Part shown: piece after piece, positions 42,103-49,138 of the stretch
Layout: the number at the start of each line of letters is the position of its first letter
Position numbering within the stretch: the stretch's first letter is position 1
The notes under the pieces: model-generated
Seen by the model: the letters and a program-made list of their open reading frames with translations, nothing else
The model's database searches: none
What the model was told of the DNA's origin: nothing
Source of the DNA: an uncultured Bacteroidales bacterium
GTDB lineage: Bacteria > Bacteroidota > Bacteroidia > Bacteroidales > FEN-979
Reading direction: 5' to 3'
NCBI GenBank assembly: GCA_903837605.1
Contig: CAILVF010000069.1
Coordinates: 1 to 49,138, forward strand
Length of the DNA stretch: 49,138 nt
Program-made: the position numbers and the translations under genes

Positions 42103-44772
42103 ATGAAGAAGGTCCTCCTTATTGAAGATGACAGGCTTATTCTGGAGACTACCGCCGATTTTCTTGAAACATCAGGTTACGAGGTGTTAAAGGCTATAAA
42201 CGGTTCAGAAGGAATATCTCTTGCAAAAACCCAGCTGCCCGACCTCATACTCTCAGATATCCTTATGCCCGGGATTTCAGGGCACGAGGTTTACAAGATA
42301 CTTAAGAAAGATATTACCACAGCCGATATCCCGTTCATCTTCCTTTCTTCACTGACCGACAAGCAGGACATTCGCATAGGGATGCAGATGGGAGCCGACG
42401 ATTACATCACCAAGCCGGCTGATCCCCCTGAACTTTTAAAAGCAATTGAAATCAGGCTTGAGAAATTCGACAGGCTTTTAAAGCATAAGGAATTACGGTA
42501 TCATGTCCTGTTTGAGCTTGCCTCGGAAACAATCCTGATGATCAGACCCGGGACCTCTGAAATTGTTGACACAAACCAGGCAACCCTGGAATTGCTGGGA
42601 TACACAAAAGACGAGATCACCAGCCTGAGAGTAACAGACGTCCTGCCCGCTAAGGAATGGGAAAATATTTTAAAGATATTCTCAAATAACAGCGGGAAAA
42701 ATAAAATATCCCATTCCGAGTCATACTGGAAACGAAAAGACAACCGTGAAATCCCGGTTCAGCTGAATGGCCAGGTGGTGGAGATCCAGGGAGAAAAATA
42801 TTTTCTCCTGATCGCTAAAGACATCTCCGATATACGATATAAGGAAAAAGCGCTTAAGGAAAGTGAAGAACGTTATAAAGATCTTGTCGAGAACATAGGT
42901 GAAGGGATCGGGGTGGTGGATCTCAATGAACGGTTTACATATATAAACCCGGCTGCCTCAGAGATTTTCGGACTTCCGCCTTCCCAGCTGGTCGGACAAA
43001 AACTCCTGAATTTTATACATCCGTCTTCACATACAGAAATATTAAGGCAAACCCAGAACCGTATTCTTGGTCAGAAAAATATTTACGAAGTGGAGGTTCT
43101 GAGGCTTGACGGGCAAAGGAGATGGATCATTGTCACGGCAACTCCCCAGTATGATGCGAACGGACAATTCTCAGGCACTTTCGGTATCTTCCGCGATATA
43201 ACCAGGAACAAGCTGTCTGAAGCCCGTGTCAAGGAAAGTGAGGAAAGGCTGAGCGCTATCGTTGATCTTACCAACGATTATATCTGGGAAATCGATCCCC
43301 AGTGGAGATATACTTATGTTAGTTCGAAGGTTTATGATATCACTGGATACCGGCCTGAAGAACTGCTGGGTAAATCGCCTTTCGCATTTATGCTTCCCGA
43401 TGACGTGGAAGTTGTAAAAGAAGAGCTCAGGAAATTTGTACACGATTACAAACCCCTTAATTTTCTCACAAACCGGGTAATTCATCGTGACGGTCATATC
43501 GTATATCTTGAATCCTCGGGGATTCCTTTATTTGACTCTAACGGGAAATATACAGGTTACCGGGGAGCCGACAAGGATATCACACTCAGAAAATCCTTCG
43601 AGAACCAGCTGATTGTCGCCAAAGACAAAGCTGAAGAATCAGACCGCCTCAAGTCATCCATTCTTGCAAATGTGAGCCATGAACTGAGAACCCCCTTAAA
43701 CGGGATACTGGGGTTTGCCGAAATACTTAAATCTGAGTTGAAGGATACAGACCACGAGATGATGGCCGAGAACATCCACTCATCCGGAAGAAGACTTATG
43801 GGGACCCTCAACTCACTGATCACCTTATCACAGCTTGTCGCGGGTAAAGTTACTCTTACCATACGGCCGCTTCTTCTGAAGGAAAGCCTTAATTCAGTTA
43901 TAAAGTCGCTTGCTCCCCTTGCAAACGAAAAAAATCTTACCGTCACTTTAAACGCTGATCCCTTTTTCAAGGTAAATACCGATGAGCAGCTGCTCAAGCA
44001 ACTTTGCCGGCAGATCATTGATAATGCTATCAAATTCACTGAAAAAGGAGGAGTTACAATCGATGTTACAACAAATACTCCGGGAACAGAGGGGTATGTA
44101 ATAATTTCGATCAGCGATACGGGGATAGGGATTGAAAACGATTATCATGACCTGGTGTTCCAGGAATTCAGGCAGGTCAGCGAAGGATTTGGAAGGAAGT
44201 ACCAGGGATCCGGGATCGGTCTTACCATTTGCAAGAAAACCATAGACCTTTTAGAAGGCAAGATCACCCTGGAGAGCAAACCCGGCAAAGGCTCCACTTT
44301 TCATATCTGGCTTCCATACCGTCAAACTGCGGTATCCCCTGAAGGAGCTTCACCCTCACCCAAGGGAGTCAATGAATTAAAAACACCCGAAAAGACTGAG
44401 TTGCCCTGGGTACTTCTTGTTGAGGACAACCTGGTGAATAAAGAGCTTACCGAATTTTTTCTCAGGAAAGTATGCCGGCTTGAATATGCCCCTGATGGAG
44501 CCTCAGCTATCCAAATGGTAAAGACAAAAAAATATTCTGCCATCCTGATGGATATCAACCTGGGATACGGCATTAACGGCATTGAAACAACAAAGGAGAT
44601 CAGGAAAGTTGAAGGTTACAAGGATATTCCAGTGATTGCCGTTACCGGGTATACCATGAGCGGTGATAAGGATATGCTGATCGCCCAGGGCTGTACGCAT
44701 TACCTTGCAAAACCTTTTGACCAGGCAAGCATTCTCGAATTAATGAAAGATATTCTGGCAGGGAAAAGATAA
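42103..44772 (+). CDS. Hybrid kinase: REC-PAS-PAS-PAS-HisKA-HATPase-REC
   Basis: 889 residues without transmembrane helices. The first receiver (1-120) has D52 (SDILMPG) and K104. PAS domains follow at about 135-250, 256-372 and 380-500; the phospho-histidine is H526 (ANVSHELRTPLNG). The ATPase domain contains DNAIKFTEKGG, SDTGIGI and GSGIGLTI. The last receiver has D817 (LMDINLG) and K870. The input is probably relayed through the first receiver from another kinase, so this protein is a node in a phosphorelay, not a primary sensor. Its targets are not in the window. The PAS signals are unknown. Confidence 0.93.
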   Translation: MKKVLLIEDDRLILETTADFLETSGYEVLKAINGSEGISLAKTQLPDLILSDILMPGISGHEVYKILKKDITTADIPFIFLSSLTDKQDIRIGMQMGADDYITKPADPPELLKAIEIRLEKFDRLLKHKELRYHVLFELASETILMIRPGTSEIVDTNQATLELLGYTKDEITSLRVTDVLPAKEWENILKIFSNNSGKNKISHSESYWKRKDNREIPVQLNGQVVEIQGEKYFLLIAKDISDIRYKEKALKESEERYKDLVENIGEGIGVVDLNERFTYINPAASEIFGLPPSQLVGQKLLNFIHPSSHTEILRQTQNRILGQKNIYEVEVLRLDGQRRWIIVTATPQYDANGQFSGTFGIFRDITRNKLSEARVKESEERLSAIVDLTNDYIWEIDPQWRYTYVSSKVYDITGYRPEELLGKSPFAFMLPDDVEVVKEELRKFVHDYKPLNFLTNRVIHRDGHIVYLESSGIPLFDSNGKYTGYRGADKDITLRKSFENQLIVAKDKAEESDRLKSSILANVSHELRTPLNGILGFAEILKSELKDTDHEMMAENIHSSGRRLMGTLNSLITLSQLVAGKVTLTIRPLLLKESLNSVIKSLAPLANEKNLTVTLNADPFFKVNTDEQLLKQLCRQIIDNAIKFTEKGGVTIDVTTNTPGTEGYVIISISDTGIGIENDYHDLVFQEFRQVSEGFGRKYQGSGIGLTICKKTIDLLEGKITLESKPGKGSTFHIWLPYRQTAVSPEGASPSPKGVNELKTPEKTELPWVLLVEDNLVNKELTEFFLRKVCRLEYAPDGASAIQMVKTKKYSAILMDINLGYGINGIETTKEIRKVEGYKDIPVIAVTGYTMSGDKDMLIAQGCTHYLAKPFDQASILELMKDILAGKR

Positions 44773-44850
44773 GTTCTGCTGATTCCCGATCCTGTATTTT
44801 CTTTATAAAATCTTAATCAGGCTTCTTCGGTCTGCTTGCTGTCCTTCCTA

Positions 44851-44858
44851 TAACTTTG
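44851..44858 (+). promoter_or_regulatory. -7 box of the Lys/Ala/Pro-rich peptide gene
   Basis: TAACTTTG lies 45 bases before the ATG at 44904. No clear -33. Confidence 0.45.
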
Positions 44859-44903
44859 CAAGGCTTAAAAACATTTAATCTCTAACAATAAAAACACATC
44901 GTC

Positions 44904-45146
44904 ATGAAAAAAGTCGTTGTCTTAGTATCAGCTATTTTGCTGTTTGCCGGTTTAACTTTTGCACAGACCCCACAGGCTAAGGATCAGAAACCAGCCGAAA
45001 AGAAAGAAGCTCCAAAGAAAGAGCCCACTGCTGAAAAGAAAGATGCTGCAAAGCCAGCCACAAAACCTGCTGATAAGAAAGCTGCAACACCTGCTGCAAA
45101 ACCTGCAGAAAAACCAGCTGAAAAGAAAGCTCCTGAAAAGAAGTAA
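44904..45146 (+). CDS. Small secreted Lys/Ala/Pro-rich protein
   Basis: 80 residues. A clear signal peptide (VVVLVSAILLFAGLTFAQ, cleavage near residue 21) is followed by about 60 residues of almost only K, A, P, E and T, with repeated PAEKK, KPA and DKK units. It has no fold that I recognise and should be disordered and strongly positive, like a TonB-type spacer or DNA- or murein-binding tail. It converges with the tonB-like gene and ends at a shared terminator. A real gene is supported by signal peptide, promoter box and terminator, but low complexity limits certainty. Confidence 0.7.
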   Translation: MKKVVVLVSAILLFAGLTFAQTPQAKDQKPAEKKEAPKKEPTAEKKDAAKPATKPADKKAATPAAKPAEKPAEKKAPEKK

Positions 45147-45169
45147 CTGGGAACTTTTCTGTTTTAAAC

Positions 45170-45202
45170 AAAAGAGGCCGTCCTTCCGGGACGGTCTCTT
45201 TT
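45170..45202. terminator. Bidirectional terminator between the K-rich peptide and tonB-like genes
   Basis: A hairpin with arms AAAAGAGGCCGTCC and GGGACGGTCTCTTTT (one G-T pair) around TTCC is flanked by A/T runs on both sides. It lies four bases after the end of the minus-strand gene and 23 after that of the plus-strand gene, so it should serve both. Confidence 0.8.
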
Positions 45203-45205
45203 GTT

Positions 45206-45976
45206 TTATTTGCCCACCATCCTGTTAAACACTATAGGGAATTTGACAGCCACCCTTACGGGCTTGCCGTTACGCCTTGCCGGCTCCCATCTTGGCATAA
45301 GTTTTATCACCCTGATAGCTTCTTCATCGCAGCCGCCTCCGATGCTTTTGCTCACGTCTATGTTTGACAGGGAGCCGTCGAGTTCGATTACGAATACCAC
45401 AACCACAACACCCTGGATTGAAGCCTTTAAGGCGGCCTCGGGGTACCTGAGATTCTTTCGGAGGAACCATAGCCTGGCATCGTCACCTCCCGGGTACTTT
45501 GGATACGCATCAATCACCGTTACCAGTCCGTTTACTTCGCCCTCCCCTTTGCCGTCAATGGCATTGCCATGCCCTTTGCCGATAGTATCGGCCGCAGGGG
45601 CTTCTTCTTCAACAGGAGGACTTTCTTCGGCAGGTTTGAGTTTTTGCTCCATGACCGAGTCGGTAACAAGGGGAACTTGCTGTTCTTCGGTTTGTTTTGG
45701 GAGGGACCCGGCCAGTTTGTCGATATCATCATCCTGAGGGGGCTGGAGAGGCAGATATTCAACATAGGTAATAAAATCTTCGTTTAACAAGGGGACGGGC
45801 TCAAAGAAAAAGTACAGGAATGCCCCCACAATCACTGAAACAAAGAGAAACACTGAAACAATTATCGAGATCAGGAGGTTTCTCGGGTAGAGCTTTCGTA
45901 AAACATATCCTCCGTATTCCTGGTTCCTTCCAGTGAAAACAATGTCGAACAAGTCGGGCTGATGGCTTGACTTCAT
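45206..45976 (-). CDS. TonB-family energy transducer
   Basis: 256 residues. The N-terminal cytoplasmic stretch DIVFTGRNQEYGGYVLRKLYPRN is typical for Bacteroidota TonB proteins, followed by one helix (LLISIIVSVFLFVSVIVGAFLYF, about 34-56). A Pro/Glu-rich linker crosses the periplasm (about 70-150), and the C-terminal domain has YPGGDDARLWFLRKNLRYPEAAL and a FPIVF end. It transmits proton-motive energy to outer-membrane receptors. No exbB/exbD or receptor is nearby. Its ATG overlaps the stop of the S4 gene, making it the last gene of the era-der operon. Confidence 0.9.
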   Translation of the reverse strand: MKSSHQPDLFDIVFTGRNQEYGGYVLRKLYPRNLLISIIVSVFLFVSVIVGAFLYFFFEPVPLLNEDFITYVEYLPLQPPQDDDIDKLAGSLPKQTEEQQVPLVTDSVMEQKLKPAEESPPVEEEAPAADTIGKGHGNAIDGKGEGEVNGLVTVIDAYPKYPGGDDARLWFLRKNLRYPEAALKASIQGVVVVVFVIELDGSLSNIDVSKSIGGGCDEEAIRVIKLMPRWEPARRNGKPVRVAVKFPIVFNRMVGK

Positions 45977-46359
45977 TCCCCCAGGTATTTTTTGAGTACT
46001 TCGATTTCCCTTCTGTGGCGTTTGGTGGGTCTCCCGGTACCGGGATCACGGAATTCAAAATTAAGCTGTCTCATCATCTTAATCCTGGCATATTCTTCTT
46101 CAGGGGTGAGATCTTTCATATAATCAGGCACAAGGGGCGCCCCTACCCTGTTATCAAGGATTCCGAGCACCTTGACGTTTTTTGTAAATGCCTGCTGTGA
46201 AATACTTATCTCATCACCGGGTTTAACCTCCCTGGAAGGCTTCACTATATGCCCGTCAATCCTGATCTTTCCCGATTTGCATGCATCCGTTGCCTGGCTG
46301 CGGGTCTTAAAAAGGCGCACAGCCCATAACCATTTATCTATCCTGACCCCTTCTATCAT
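45973..46359 (-). CDS. S4-domain RNA-binding protein (Hsp15/HslR-like)
   Basis: 128 residues with an S4 RNA-binding domain at the N-terminus (RIDKWLWAVRLFKTRSQATDACKSG...IRIDGHIVKPSREVKPGDEI). A basic C-terminal tail (PTKRHRREIEVLKKYLGE) follows. Hsp15-like proteins bind stalled large ribosomal subunits carrying peptidyl-tRNA. Both ends overlap neighbouring genes by four bases (der upstream, tonB-like downstream), so the three are translationally coupled. Confidence 0.88.
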   Translation of the reverse strand: MIEGVRIDKWLWAVRLFKTRSQATDACKSGKIRIDGHIVKPSREVKPGDEISISQQAFTKNVKVLGILDNRVGAPLVPDYMKDLTPEEEYARIKMMRQLNFEFRDPGTGRPTKRHRREIEVLKKYLGE

Positions 46360-47678
46360 TTCTGACGGAAAAAAATCTCCATGGGAGCCCCGGTGAAGTC
46401 AAAATGCTCCCTGATTTTATTCTCAATAAAACGCCGGTACGGATCCTTTAAGTATTGAGGGTGGTTACAGAAAAAAACAAAAGAAGGGAAAGCCGTAGGC
46501 AACTGTGTGGCAAATTTGATACGAACATATTTTCCTTTAACGGCAGGGGGTGGAGTTTGTTCGATCACGGGAAGTATGAAATCGTTAAGTTCCCGTGTAG
46601 GGATCTTCCGCATTCTGTTTTTATAAACCGTAACAGCAGTCTCCATTGCTTTAAGGATGCGCTGTTTCTCGGTTACCGAGGTAAACACAATGGGAATATC
46701 GCGGAAAGGAGCGGTCTGTTCCCTGATCATTTCTTCAAAATCCTTATGCGTATTGGTCTGCTTCTCAACAAGATCCCATTTATTTACCACGATGACAACA
46801 CCTTTGTGGTTCCTGTCGATAATATGGAAAATATTAAGGTCCTGGGCTTCAAACCCCCTTTCAGCATCGACCATGAGCATGCATACATCGCTGTGTTCGA
46901 TTGATCGTATGGCACGCATGACCGAATAGAATTCGATATCCTCCTTGACTTTCCCTTTTTTCCTTATCCCCGCGGTATCGACCAGGAGAAAATTGAGGCC
47001 GAACGAGTTGTAAACGGAATGTATGGAATCACGGGTAGTTCCCGGAAGAGGGGTCACAATAGTCCTGTCTATCCCAAGCAACATATTGACCAGGGAAGAT
47101 TTTCCTGCATTGGGGCGGCCTACAATGGATATCTTGGGGAGATCGGGCAATTCCTCGTTGTTCTCAGGCGACGACTCATCCAGGGGCTGGAAAAGTTCCG
47201 TAACGGCATCAAGGAGTTCGCCAGTACCGCTTCCGCTCACGGCAGATATCCCGAAGATCTGTTCCATTCCAAGGGAATAGAAATCATGAACCATGTTTGC
47301 CTGCTTTCCGCTGTCTATCTTATTAGGGACCAGTATCGCTTTCTTACCCGACCGGCGCAGGATATTCGCCACATCTTCATCCATGATGGTAACACCCTCC
47401 CTCGCATCTACAACAAACAGTATAATATCAGCTTCGTCTATGGCGAGGTTAACCTGCTTTTTAATTTCCGATTCAAAAATATCACCTGAATCGTCGACAT
47501 ACCCCCCGGTATCGATCACCGAGAACTGGTGGCCGTTCCAGTCCGACATCCCGTAATGACGGTCGCGGGTCACCCCGCTGGTTGGGTCGACAATAGCTTC
47601 ACGCTGTCCCACGAGGCGGTTGAAGAGTGTACTTTTACCCACATTCGGGCGACCAACAATAGCTACTATTTTCGACAT
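46356..47678 (-). CDS. der: Ribosome assembly GTPase Der (EngA)
   Basis: 440 residues with two G domains in tandem. G1 motifs are GRPNVGKST (first, about 8-16) and GRPNAGKSS (second, about 186-194), each with DTGG/DTAGIR and NKxD motifs (NKID, NKWD), followed by a KH-like C-terminal domain. Der is essential for 50S ribosomal subunit assembly. It is 44 bases after era and overlaps the S4 gene by four bases. Confidence 0.96.
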   Translation of the reverse strand: MSKIVAIVGRPNVGKSTLFNRLVGQREAIVDPTSGVTRDRHYGMSDWNGHQFSVIDTGGYVDDSGDIFESEIKKQVNLAIDEADIILFVVDAREGVTIMDEDVANILRRSGKKAILVPNKIDSGKQANMVHDFYSLGMEQIFGISAVSGSGTGELLDAVTELFQPLDESSPENNEELPDLPKISIVGRPNAGKSSLVNMLLGIDRTIVTPLPGTTRDSIHSVYNSFGLNFLLVDTAGIRKKGKVKEDIEFYSVMRAIRSIEHSDVCMLMVDAERGFEAQDLNIFHIIDRNHKGVVIVVNKWDLVEKQTNTHKDFEEMIREQTAPFRDIPIVFTSVTEKQRILKAMETAVTVYKNRMRKIPTRELNDFILPVIEQTPPPAVKGKYVRIKFATQLPTAFPSFVFFCNHPQYLKDPYRRFIENKIREHFDFTGAPMEIFFRQK

Positions 47679-47722
47679 AAATTGTTTAATTGTTCATCAT
47701 GCAATGACGATCACAACGATCA

Positions 47723-48619
47723 TCACAATTCTTTATCCTCACTTAAATTATACCCGAACCTTTTCAGCTGGAGTTCATCCTCCCTCCAGTCCTTCGAAAC
47801 CTTAACATGGAGTTCAAGAAACACATGCCGTCCAAGGAATTCCTCGATGGAAAGCCGGGCTTCGGTGCCCAGTTTTTTAATCGACTTGCCCTGGTGGCCA
47901 AGTATGATTGCTTTCTGCGATTCCCTGGCGATAAAGATTATCGCCCTGATCCGTATAAGTGATTCATCCTCTTTAAAAGAATCAATAGCGACTTCCACAG
48001 AATAAGGTACTTCCTGCGAATAATTCATCAGGATTTTCTCCCTGATAATCTCTGAAACAAAGAAACGTTCATTCCTGTCGGTCAGCTCGTCTTTATCATA
48101 AAAAGGCGGATGTTGTGGCAGCAGTTTGATAAGCCGGGTCTTTAACAAATCAAGGTTGGACTTATGAAGAGCTGATACCGGGAGTATCTCGGCTTTTGGC
48201 AGCAGTTTTGCCCAGTTTTCCACTTCCCTTTCCAGTTTAATCTGGTCTATCGTATCGATTTTATTGATGAGGATGATAACAGGAAGATTCGTATTTATTA
48301 TTCTCTGGAGGATTTCATCATGGGTGAATTTCAGTCCCGGTTCGGTGACAAGCAGGATAATGTCGGCGTCGGACAATGATGAACTTATGGCCGATACCAT
48401 AGCCTGGTGCAGTTTATATTTTGGGGTGAGGATGCCCGGGGTATCCGAAAACACTATCTGGTAATTTTCATCATTCAGGATCCCGATTATACGATGCCTG
48501 GTGGTCTGGGCTTTTGGTGTAATACCCGAGAGTTTTTCACCTATCAGGGCGTTCATCAGGGTTGATTTCCCAACGTTGGGATACCCGAGGATAGTAATAT
48601 AGCCGGCTTTATGAGCCAT
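47723..48619 (-). CDS. era: GTPase Era
   Basis: 298 residues from the ATG (complement of 48617-48619); the longer TTG start is unlikely since MAHKAGYITILGYPNVGKST is the usual beginning. G motifs are GYPNVGKST, DTPG and NKID; the KH domain carries the conserved LGHQGKSIKKLG. Era binds 16S rRNA near its 3' end and takes part in 30S maturation. It is the first gene of era-der-S4-tonB and is divergent from the initiator tRNA. Confidence 0.96.
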   Translation of the reverse strand: MAHKAGYITILGYPNVGKSTLMNALIGEKLSGITPKAQTTRHRIIGILNDENYQIVFSDTPGILTPKYKLHQAMVSAISSSLSDADIILLVTEPGLKFTHDEILQRIINTNLPVIILINKIDTIDQIKLEREVENWAKLLPKAEILPVSALHKSNLDLLKTRLIKLLPQHPPFYDKDELTDRNERFFVSEIIREKILMNYSQEVPYSVEVAIDSFKEDESLIRIRAIIFIARESQKAIILGHQGKSIKKLGTEARLSIEEFLGRHVFLELHVKVSKDWREDELQLKRFGYNLSEDKEL

Positions 48620-48634
48620 AATTTTTTTATAAAT

Positions 48635-48666
48635 TTTGAGATGCGGCAAAATAACCCTATCTTTGC
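48635..48666 (+). promoter_or_regulatory. Promoter of the initiator tRNA
   Basis: TTTG (48635-48638), 20 bases, TATCTTTG (48659-48666): a complete Bacteroidota promoter. Transcription should begin near 48672, about 48 bases before the tRNA. Confidence 0.65.
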
Positions 48667-48719
48667 AGCGCGAAACCTAAATATACCGCGTTACAAACGA
48701 CAAAGGTACGAAAATATAT

Positions 48720-48794
<75 letters not shown>

Positions 48795-48797
48795 CGA

Positions 48798-48826
48798 AAC
48801 CCTGGCACGAAAGTGCCGGGGTTTTT
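48798..48826 (+). terminator. Rho-independent terminator of the tRNA
   Basis: Arms AACCCTGGCAC and GTGCCGGGGTT, with one T-G pair and a GAAA tetraloop, are followed by TTTT. It starts a few bases after the CCA end. Confidence 0.85.
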
Positions 48827-48880
48827 CTTTTTCCGCCGAGGCCCGAAGCTTGCTTCGTGGCTGAGGCGGAAAAAGAAAAA
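48822..48880. repeat. Long inverted repeat downstream of the tRNA
   Basis: Two 16-base arms, TTTTTCTTTTTCCGCC (48822-48837) and GGCGGAAAAAGAAAAA (48865-48880), are exact reverse complements. The 27-base interior holds a second palindrome, CGAAGC-TT-GCTTCG. Transcribed, it would form a long, nearly unbroken hairpin. It shares its first bases with the terminator T run. The rest of this 344-base gene-free tail (48881-48940) has no gene that I can see; the final part is a tandem array. Confidence 0.85.
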
Positions 48881-48940
48881 GACCGGGCGAGCGAAGCGAG
48901 CCAGGGGATTGAGTGGTTAAGCCTCCCCTCAAACGGATCA

Positions 48941-49138
48941 GCGCAGCTAATCCTGCGAATGCAATGAGCAGGAAGCGCAGCTAATCCTGCGAATGCAATG
49001 AGCAGGAAGCGTAGCTAATCCTGCGAATGCAATGAGCAGGAAGCGTAGCTAATCCTGCGAATGCAATGAGCAGGAAGCGTAGCTAATCCTGCGAATGCAA
49101 TGAGCAGGAAGCGTAGCTAATCCTGCGAATGCAATGAG
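48941..49138. repeat. 34-bp tandem array, running off the window end
   Basis: Almost six copies of a 34-base unit (beginning GCGCAGCTAATCCTGCGAAT, ending GCAATGAGCAGGAA) repeat without gaps; GCAATGAG recurs at 48961, 48995, 49029, 49063, 49097 and 49131. The first two copies have GCGCAGC and the later ones GCGTAGC. Each unit holds the inverted pair TCCTGC...GCAGGA with an 11-base loop. Because 34 is not a multiple of three, and there is no separator sequence, it is neither coding nor CRISPR. Confidence 0.96.

Noticed and set aside
45201..45737. 178-residue plus-strand open frame
   Set aside because: Antisense to the tonB-like gene and starts inside the terminator.
48620..48649. Upstream TTG start for era
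   Set aside because: The ATG at 48619 gives the usual Era N-terminus; the extra residues are not typical.
48941..49138. CRISPR array
   Set aside because: Units are contiguous and nearly identical with no variable spacers, and no cas genes are near.

Overview
This window looks like a stretch of chromosome from a free-living member of the Bacteroidota, probably Bacteroidales-like. The evidence is: many promoters of the Bacteroidota type (a -33 TTG/TTTG about 18-20 bases before TAnnTTTG); a type IX secretion (T9SS) sorting domain on a multiheme cytochrome; a LruC-domain lipoprotein; a TonB-family protein with an N-terminal membrane anchor; PspC and LiaF-like proteins; and weak Shine-Dalgarno sequences. 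Nothing resembles a phage, plasmid or transposon. A species cannot be named from the sequence alone.

Layout. 1-3.1 kb: an ArsR-type repressor (cut by the window edge) divergent from a secreted seven-heme cytochrome, then a membrane-anchored thioredoxin and an ArsF-like thioredoxin-fold protein. 3.0-5.9 kb: cytochrome bd oxidase cydA-cydB plus an unlisted 33-residue CydX-like protein, with a perfect CRP/FNR-like palindrome upstream. 6-8.4 kb: a hybrid sensor kinase. 8.6-11.4 kb: a LruC lipoprotein, a DUF2892 membrane protein and an OsmC protein. 11.4-16.9 kb: a tripartite RND efflux operon. 17-19.4 kb: tatC, PspC and LiaF-like envelope proteins. 20.4-24.4 kb: a KamA-family lysine 2,3-aminomutase, two ATP-grasp ligases and a GNAT acetyltransferase, a plausible beta-lysine conjugate pathway. 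24.4-33.6 kb: a tightly packed six-gene minus-strand operon joining an NMT1-like binding lipoprotein, a Cache-type histidine kinase, a receiver-PP2C phosphatase, a STAS protein, an ABC permease fused to two binding domains, and its ATPase. 33.7-38.6 kb: a zinc alcohol dehydrogenase-like protein, then a lipoprotein overlapping a large ABCG-like transporter. 38.7-41.5 kb: pdxJ, an M19 dipeptidase and an adenosine deaminase-like protein. 41.6-44.8 kb: dtd and a second hybrid kinase. 44.9-48.6 kb: a small Lys/Ala/Pro-rich secreted peptide, then era-der-S4-tonB on the minus strand. 48.7-49.1 kb: initiator tRNA, a terminator, a long inverted repeat and a 34-bp tandem array.

Two gene groups stand out as possibly undescribed systems. 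The first is the sensing-plus-transport operon at 24392-33629, which has a phosphatase and a STAS partner but no local anti-sigma kinase, and a rare permease-binding-binding fusion. The second is the KamA/ATP-grasp/ATP-grasp/GNAT cluster, in which the aminomutase keeps both aspartates expected for lysine, not glutamate. A further theme is short tandem arrays of 7, 8 and 34 bp confined to intergenic gaps, some sharing core words. All functions are inferred by reading the translated sequence; no database search was run.
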